Origin: Zoogloea sp041914405
Lineage (GTDB): Bacteria > Pseudomonadota > Gammaproteobacteria > Burkholderiales > Rhodocyclaceae
Direction of reading: 5' to 3'
NCBI RefSeq assembly: GCF_041914405.1
Contig: NZ_JAYSDK010000021.1
Location: 1 to 64,000 of the forward strand
DNA length: 64,000 bases
A program made the position numbers and the translations under genes. The notes under the pieces are model-generated. The model was not told where the DNA came from and did no database searches. It saw only the letters and a program-made list of their open reading frames with translations. This document shows positions 59,270 to 64,000 of the stretch, piece after piece; the first letter of the stretch is position 1, and every line of letters starts with the position of its first letter.

Positions 59270-60435
59270 GCCACATGACGAACGGCGGACTTTTTTCGGT
59301 GCCCGGCCTACGCCGCCTGCGGGTGATGACGCAGAAGGAGCTGCTGCAACTGTTCCGCGATGTGGCCCTGATGGTGTTCTTCCTGTACAGCTTCACCGGC
59401 GACATCTACCTGGCCGCCTCCGGGGTCAGCATGCAGCTGAAGAACGCCGCCATCGCCACCCTCGACGCCGACTACAGCTTCGCCTCGCGGGAGCTGGCGA
59501 GCCGCTTCCAGCCGCCCTACTTCCAGCCCGCCGGCAGCGTGGCCGACGCCCGCCAGGCGATCCGCCGCCTCGACGACGGCGACGTGATGGCCGTGCTCGA
59601 CGTGCCGCCACGCTTCCAGGAACGCCTGCAGCGCGGCGAACAGGTGTCGGTGCAGCTGCAGGTGGACACCTCCAACTCGGTGCTCGGCTTCCTCGCCTCC
59701 AGCTACGGTGCGCAGATCGTCGGCAAGTACGCCCTCGAAGCCGCCGCCCAGCGGGAAGGACTGGCGGCGTCGGGCGGCATCGCCGGCCCAGTGGTCGAGG
59801 CCGATACCCGCGTGTGGTACAACCCCAACCAGAACGACGCGTGGTTCATGGGCATCTCCGAACTGCTCACCGTCGTGACCCTGTTCTCGATCCTGCTGCC
59901 GGCTGCGGCGATGGTCCGTGAGAAGGAGCGTGGCACCATCGAACAGCTGATGGTCACGCCATTGACGTCTTTCCAGATCCTCTTCCCGAAGGTCGTCGCG
60001 ATGACGCTGGTGATCCTCGCCGGCAGCGCCATCGCGCTGTTCGGCGTGCTCGGCCCGCTGTTCCAGCTGCCGATGCGCGGCAGCCTCGTCACCTTCTTCC
60101 TGATCACCGCCCTCTACGTGTTCACCACCGCCGGCCTCGGCCTGCTGGCCGCCACCGTGGCCCGCAACCTGGCCCAGGTCGGCATGCTGACGGTGGTGAT
60201 CCTGATGCCGATGCTGCTGCTCTCCGGCGCATGGACACCGATCGAGGCGATGCCCCCGTGGATGCGCGGGCTGGCCTGGATCTCGCCGCTGCACTACTTC
60301 CTCGACGCTGCCTACGGCATCCTGCTGAAAGGCGTCGGCATGGACCTGCTGTGGGATTCGGTGCTGGCGATGGCCGGGCTGGGCATCGTCGTCTTCGCCA
60401 CCGGTATGCGTCGCTTCGACCGCCAGTTCGGCTGA
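59266..60435 (+). CDS. ABC-2 permease 2 of the efflux operon, YbhR type
   Basis: A 389-residue permease with the same layout as its partner: an N-terminal helix within RVMTQKELLQLFRDVALMVFFL, a periplasmic domain, and a five-helix end with MVREKERGTIEQLMVTPLTSFQILFPK and LLLSGAWTPIEAMPPWMRGLAWISPLHYFLD. It pairs with the YbhS-type protein to form the export channel. ATG 59266 overlaps the previous stop; upstream open sequence in this frame is a shadow. Confidence 0.9.
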   Translation: MSHMTNGGLFSVPGLRRLRVMTQKELLQLFRDVALMVFFLYSFTGDIYLAASGVSMQLKNAAIATLDADYSFASRELASRFQPPYFQPAGSVADARQAIRRLDDGDVMAVLDVPPRFQERLQRGEQVSVQLQVDTSNSVLGFLASSYGAQIVGKYALEAAAQREGLAASGGIAGPVVEADTRVWYNPNQNDAWFMGISELLTVVTLFSILLPAAAMVREKERGTIEQLMVTPLTSFQILFPKVVAMTLVILAGSAIALFGVLGPLFQLPMRGSLVTFFLITALYVFTTAGLGLLAATVARNLAQVGMLTVVILMPMLLLSGAWTPIEAMPPWMRGLAWISPLHYFLDAAYGILLKGVGMDLLWDSVLAMAGLGIVVFATGMRRFDRQFG

Positions 60436-60490
60436 AGACGACAGCAAGACGACTCGGCAACGCACCTTCCGTTACGGAATGGCGTAGAGT

Positions 60491-60507
60491 CTTGTTCGAA
60501 TAACAAG
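60491..60507. promoter_or_regulatory. Operator-like inverted repeat before the kinase gene
   Basis: CTTGTT-CGAAT-AACAAG, perfect six-base arms, 13 bp upstream of the histidine-kinase start and after the efflux operon. Possible regulator site or RNA hairpin. Confidence 0.4.
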
Positions 60508-60520
60508 AACAGTTTTGTCG

Positions 60521-62956
60521 ATGCCAGCCTTGCCGAATCCGTCCGCCCTCAGCCCCCTGCTCGTCCGCAGCCTGTGCCTGCTGGCGTGCGTTGCGCTGTG
60601 CCTGCTGCAAGGGCTGGCCAGGGCCGACAATGGGCCCCCGCCACCCCATGTGCTGTTCCTCAACTCCTATCATCCGGGCTACCCGTGGAGCGACGCCATC
60701 GAAGAAGGCATCCGCAAGGAGCTCACCGACGACACGCGCCAGGTGGAGTTGTCGGTGGAATACCTGGACGCCCGCCGCTTCCCCGACACGGCCCGCATGG
60801 ACATCCTCGCCGATGCCATGGCAATCAAGTACCGGGGCTATCGGCACGACCTGCTGATCGTCTCCGACAACGACGCCTTCAACTTCGCAGTCCGCTACCG
60901 GGAGCGCCTGTTTCCCGGCCTGCCCATCGTCTTCTGCGGCTTCAACCACTTCCGCCCTGAAGCGCTGAAAGGGATCACCAACATCACCGGCGTGAATGAG
61001 GAGATCGACATCGGCGCCACCGTGGAGCTGGCACTGAAGGTCCATCCGGCCACCCGCCAGCTGGTCTTCATCCTGTCCACCGGCGACCCAAGCAGTGCAC
61101 GCAGCGCCAGCGAAGCCGAAACCAGCATCCTGCCCCGCTACAAGGCACGCTTCCAGGTCAGCGTGCTGAAGGACGCGTCGATGCAGACCATCCGCGAGCG
61201 CCTGCAGTCCCTGCCGCCCAACGCACTGGTCTTCCTCGCCGGGCAAACCAGCGACCGCGGCGAGGGACGCGCGCTGACGCCGGTGGAGAACGGTCGCCTG
61301 GTGGCCGCTGCCAGCCCGGTGCCGGTTTACACCTTCTGGGATTTCCATCTCGGCACCGGAGTGCTCGGCGGCCATGTCCTCAACGGCCTCGACCAGGGCC
61401 GCGAGGCCGCCCGCCTGGCCCGCCAGGTGCTGGATGGACGCAAGGCCTCCGACATTCCGGTGACGATGAGCTCACCGGCCCGCGACCTGTTCGATTACCG
61501 CACGCTGCAACGCTTCGACATCCCGGCCAGCGCCCTACCCGCGGACGCCGAGATCATCGACGCGCCAACCAACCTGTGGGCGCTCTATCGCGGCCAGATC
61601 ATCGCTGCCATCCTCGTCGTGGTGCTGCAAGGCGTGCTGATCGTCGCGCTGATACGCATCGCCGGCCAGCGCCGCCAGGCCCTCGCCGAGCTGGCCGAGG
61701 AGCGTAGCCTGCTGGAAGCCCGGGTGAGTCAACGCACGGCTGAACTGGCCGCCGCCAACACCCACCTCACCGACGAAGTCACCGAGCGCCGCCGCGCCGA
61801 AAGCCGCCTGCGCGAAGCGGTGGCGGTCACCGAAACGGTATTGCTGGCGTCGCCGGTACCGATAGGCGTCTACCGGGACACCGGCCCCTGCGTGATGGCC
61901 AACGAGAGCTACGCCCGCCTGGTCGGCGCCAGCCGAGAGCAGCTGCTGGCCCAGAGCTTCCACAGCATTCATGCCTGGCACACCACCGGCATCCACGACG
62001 ACTGCCTGCTGGCGCTGCAGACCGATACCCGCCAGCAACGCCAGATCCACGTGATGACCTCCTTCGGCCGCGAGATCTGGGCTGACTGCCTGATCCTGCC
62101 GGTGCAGCTCAACAACGAGCGGCATCTGCTGATCCAGTTTGTGGACCAGACCGAGCGCCATCAGATGCTCACCGAGCTGGAGCAGCACCGCCAGCACCTG
62201 GAAGCCCAGGTCAGCCTGCGCACCACCGAACTTCAGGCCGCCAAGGAACTGGCCGAGAGCGCCAATCGGGCGAAGAGCACATTCCTGGCCAACCTGAGCC
62301 ACGAGATCCACACGCCCCTCAATGCCATTCTCGGCTTCGCCCGTATCCTGCGGGACAAGAGCGATGACGCCGCCCAGCGCGACCGCCTGGAGCGGATCCT
62401 TAACGCCGCCAGCAACCTCCACAAGATCCTCGACGACCTGATCGACCTCGCAGCCCTCGATGCGGAGCGCGTCCCGATCAACGAAAGACCGTTCACCAGC
62501 GACGAACTGGCGCGCCGGGTTCTTGAGGCCACCGGCGCCGAGCTGCGCGCCCGCGGCCTCGACTACACGGTGGACCTCGCCGGCCTGCCCGCCAGCATGA
62601 AAGGCGATCCCCATCGCATCAGCCAGATGCTGATCAACTACGTCAGCAACGCTGCCAAATTCACCGAGAAGGGTTTCGTCGCACTGCGCGGCAGCCTGCT
62701 GCGGGAAGACACGCTGGGCTTGCTGCTGCGCTTCGAGGTGCAGGATTCCGGAATTGGCGTGAAGGCAGAGGACCAGCGGCGCATCTTCCTCAGCTTCGAG
62801 CAGGCAGACGGCTCCTTCACCCGCCGCCACGGTGGCACTGGCCTCGGCCTCGCCATCAACCGCAAGCTGGCCCGCCTGATGGGCGGCGAAGTCGGCGTGG
62901 ACAGCACGCCGGGCGAAGGCAGCACCTTCTGGTTCACCGTTCGCCTGAAACCATAG
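60521..62956 (+). CDS. Sensor histidine kinase with periplasmic ABC-binding-type input domain
   Basis: An 811-residue membrane kinase. The order is a signal/anchor helix (about 10-32), a periplasmic domain of the ABC_sub_bind class (PHVLFLNSYHPGYPWSDAIEEG ... to about 345), a membrane helix (about 360-385), a coiled coil, a PAS domain (about 430-550), a HisKA domain with the phospho-His in LANLSHEIHTPLNAIL, and an ATPase domain (DSGIGV, GGTGLGLAIN). It has no receiver domain, and no response-regulator gene is adjacent. ATG 60521 is preferred to the TTG 6 bp upstream. The sensed ligand is unknown. Confidence 0.9.
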   Translation: MPALPNPSALSPLLVRSLCLLACVALCLLQGLARADNGPPPPHVLFLNSYHPGYPWSDAIEEGIRKELTDDTRQVELSVEYLDARRFPDTARMDILADAMAIKYRGYRHDLLIVSDNDAFNFAVRYRERLFPGLPIVFCGFNHFRPEALKGITNITGVNEEIDIGATVELALKVHPATRQLVFILSTGDPSSARSASEAETSILPRYKARFQVSVLKDASMQTIRERLQSLPPNALVFLAGQTSDRGEGRALTPVENGRLVAAASPVPVYTFWDFHLGTGVLGGHVLNGLDQGREAARLARQVLDGRKASDIPVTMSSPARDLFDYRTLQRFDIPASALPADAEIIDAPTNLWALYRGQIIAAILVVVLQGVLIVALIRIAGQRRQALAELAEERSLLEARVSQRTAELAAANTHLTDEVTERRRAESRLREAVAVTETVLLASPVPIGVYRDTGPCVMANESYARLVGASREQLLAQSFHSIHAWHTTGIHDDCLLALQTDTRQQRQIHVMTSFGREIWADCLILPVQLNNERHLLIQFVDQTERHQMLTELEQHRQHLEAQVSLRTTELQAAKELAESANRAKSTFLANLSHEIHTPLNAILGFARILRDKSDDAAQRDRLERILNAASNLHKILDDLIDLAALDAERVPINERPFTSDELARRVLEATGAELRARGLDYTVDLAGLPASMKGDPHRISQMLINYVSNAAKFTEKGFVALRGSLLREDTLGLLLRFEVQDSGIGVKAEDQRRIFLSFEQADGSFTRRHGGTGLGLAINRKLARLMGGEVGVDSTPGEGSTFWFTVRLKP

Positions 62957-62974
62957 GGGCCAGGTGCAATTTCC

Positions 62975-63041
62975 GTGGGGGCGAATTCATTCGCCCTCGG
63001 ACTTCATGCAACCGGCTGCGGGCGAATGAATTCGCCCCCAC
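62975..63041. repeat. Palindromic repeat copy 8 (paired units)
   Basis: The most perfect pair: GTGGGGGCGAATTCATTC... at 62975-62996 and its complement at 63020-63041, 23 bp apart. It lies between the convergent kinase and pldA genes, where it could act as a two-way transcription terminator. Confidence 0.92.
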
Positions 63042-63066
63042 AAAGCGCCCCTCACAAAATGCTCAA

Positions 63067-64000
63067 CTACAGCCAGTCCACCAGTGACACGCCGATGCCG
63101 AGGGTGGTCTGGCGATGGTTGTAGTCGATCAGCGTCTCGCCGAAGCCATTGAAAAGCTGCACGAAGCCCTTCAGGTTGCGGTGGATAGGGAAGCTCCAGT
63201 CGAGCTGGGCCGAGCCGCGGCCGGCCAGCAAGGGACCGCGCAGGTTGAGGCCGATGCCGTGCTCACCGAGCTTCCACATGGCCTGCAGGTCACCGTAGCC
63301 CAGATAGCGGCCGATGTCCGGGTTGTCGTCGTGACTGGCCTTTTCCGGCAGGCGATACCATGGCCGCAGCACCAGCGCGAAGTCACCGCGCTCCACGCCG
63401 ACCTGGGCGGTGATCCGGTTCCAGCTGCGCGACAGCGGCACCGCGCGGCCGTTGGACTGGTGATTGAGCCCCACCGCCAGCATCTTCACCTTGAAGCCCA
63501 GCCCAGCGTCCAGGTTGCTGCGGAACACCGCCATCAGTTCCGGCTCGTAATCCGTCTCGCGGAACGGCGAGGAATTACTCTTGTTGTACACCTGCCAGCT
63601 CGACTGCTGCGTGTAGCCCAGCCACAGGTCGCCGTGGTGGCCGACCAGGCCTTCCCACAGCTTGGTCTTGAAGCTGATCTGGTACTTGGCCTCGACCGGC
63701 ACCACGTCCTGGGCTTCGGTCACGCTGTGCAAGGGGCTCGGCGAGCCGGGCTGGCGGTTGGCGGACGTAGTCCATCGCCCCAGCAGCATGTAGGTGGGCT
63801 TGTAGGGCTTGATCAGGAAACTGCCGTGCTTGTCCTCGGCGTCCAGCTCCCAACGGGCAGTAAACGGCGGCGAATCGGAAACCGGCGCAGGCGGTGCTTC
63901 CTGGTGGTTGCGGCCGACCGCCGCGTCGTAGCAGGCAAGCCTCTCGGTGTTATCGGCGATCGCCGCGCAGGCTGCCGGATCACCGGCCTTTGCGACGGGT
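63067..64000 (-). CDS. pldA: Outer-membrane phospholipase A (5' end outside the window)
   Basis: The last 311 residues of an outer-membrane phospholipase A1. Catalytic residues are recognisable: His and Ser in GLNHQSNGRAVPLSRSWNR, with the Asn of the triad in SWNR. The barrel ends in SLVDWL. The visible N-terminal part has ACAAIADNTERLACYDAAVGR, a Cys-containing segment usual for the betaproteobacterial form, and a Pro-rich linker. The gene is open at the right edge, so the signal peptide is not seen. The enzyme is normally activated when the outer-membrane asymmetry is disturbed. Confidence 0.92.
   Translation of the reverse strand, partial: PVAKAGDPAACAAIADNTERLACYDAAVGRNHQEAPPAPVSDSPPFTARWELDAEDKHGSFLIKPYKPTYMLLGRWTTSANRQPGSPSPLHSVTEAQDVVPVEAKYQISFKTKLWEGLVGHHGDLWLGYTQQSSWQVYNKSNSSPFRETDYEPELMAVFRSNLDAGLGFKVKMLAVGLNHQSNGRAVPLSRSWNRITAQVGVERGDFALVLRPWYRLPEKASHDDNPDIGRYLGYGDLQAMWKLGEHGIGLNLRGPLLAGRGSAQLDWSFPIHRNLKGFVQLFNGFGETLIDYNHRQTTLGIGVSLVDWL

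Overview
This is a GC-rich, densely packed chromosomal segment of a betaproteobacterium. The gene set and order (metX-metW, ahcY-metF behind an SAH riboswitch, nadD-rsfS-rlmH-maf-rng, BPSS1780-family membrane proteins, ubiUVT) point to the Rhodocyclaceae, for example Azospira/Dechlorosoma; that placement is an inference. Most of the window is core chromosome. No tRNA, rRNA, CRISPR array or complete insertion sequence was seen.

Layout. 1-5.1 kb: end of metX, metW, a DyP peroxidase, a RIO-type kinase preceded by a remnant of ycaO, arfB, a VOC-fold protein and an RlmN-like radical SAM enzyme. 5.1-8.2 kb: Fur-type site, TonB-dependent siderophore receptor and PepSY membrane protein (iron uptake). 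8.2-13.7 kb: ndpA, dgkA, an alpha/beta hydrolase, a flavin reductase, mutY, a LON-domain protein and ubiX. 13.8-19.4 kb: minus-strand run of a periplasmic binding protein, a GGDEF/EAL protein and a sodium:solute symporter. 19.5-22 kb: ubiU-ubiV-ubiT (oxygen-independent ubiquinone synthesis) behind a well-placed FNR-type site. 22-29 kb: VanZ-like protein, ferredoxin, hydrolase, GST, NodIJ-like ABC exporter, cutA, dsbD. 29-34.4 kb: SAH riboswitch, ahcY, metF, then a DnaJ-domain protein with three unrecognised genes. 34.4-38 kb: orphan amino-acid-type binding protein, a small protein, and a BLUF photoreceptor overlapping a response regulator that lacks its phospho-acceptor Asp.

38-42 kb is the accessory part: an HNH protein with a partner gene, then an AT-rich stretch with an unrecognised cytosolic/membrane protein pair, small genes and an attC-like hairpin. 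42-53 kb returns to core: methyltransferase, rep, thrB, membrane proteins, nadD-rsfS-rlmH-maf-rng, a helix-hairpin-helix protein and a YgjP-like peptidase. 53.3-60.4 kb is a five-gene efflux operon (TolC-family protein, HlyD-type adaptor, double ATPase, two permeases; the YbhGFSR type) behind a perfect TetR-type palindrome. 60.5-64 kb: a hybrid-input histidine kinase and the outer-membrane phospholipase pldA, which runs off the right edge.

The most notable signal is a dispersed palindromic repeat (core GGGCGAATGAATTCGCCC), seen at eight loci, mostly as head-to-head pairs about 68 bp long. Two copies lie inside the efflux operon. Each is flanked by short direct repeats, and removing the insert with one direct-repeat copy restores an intact reading frame: one copy adds 34 codons to the ATPase, the other displaced the start of the next permease. 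At three other loci the TAG at the repeat end is the stop codon of the neighbouring gene.
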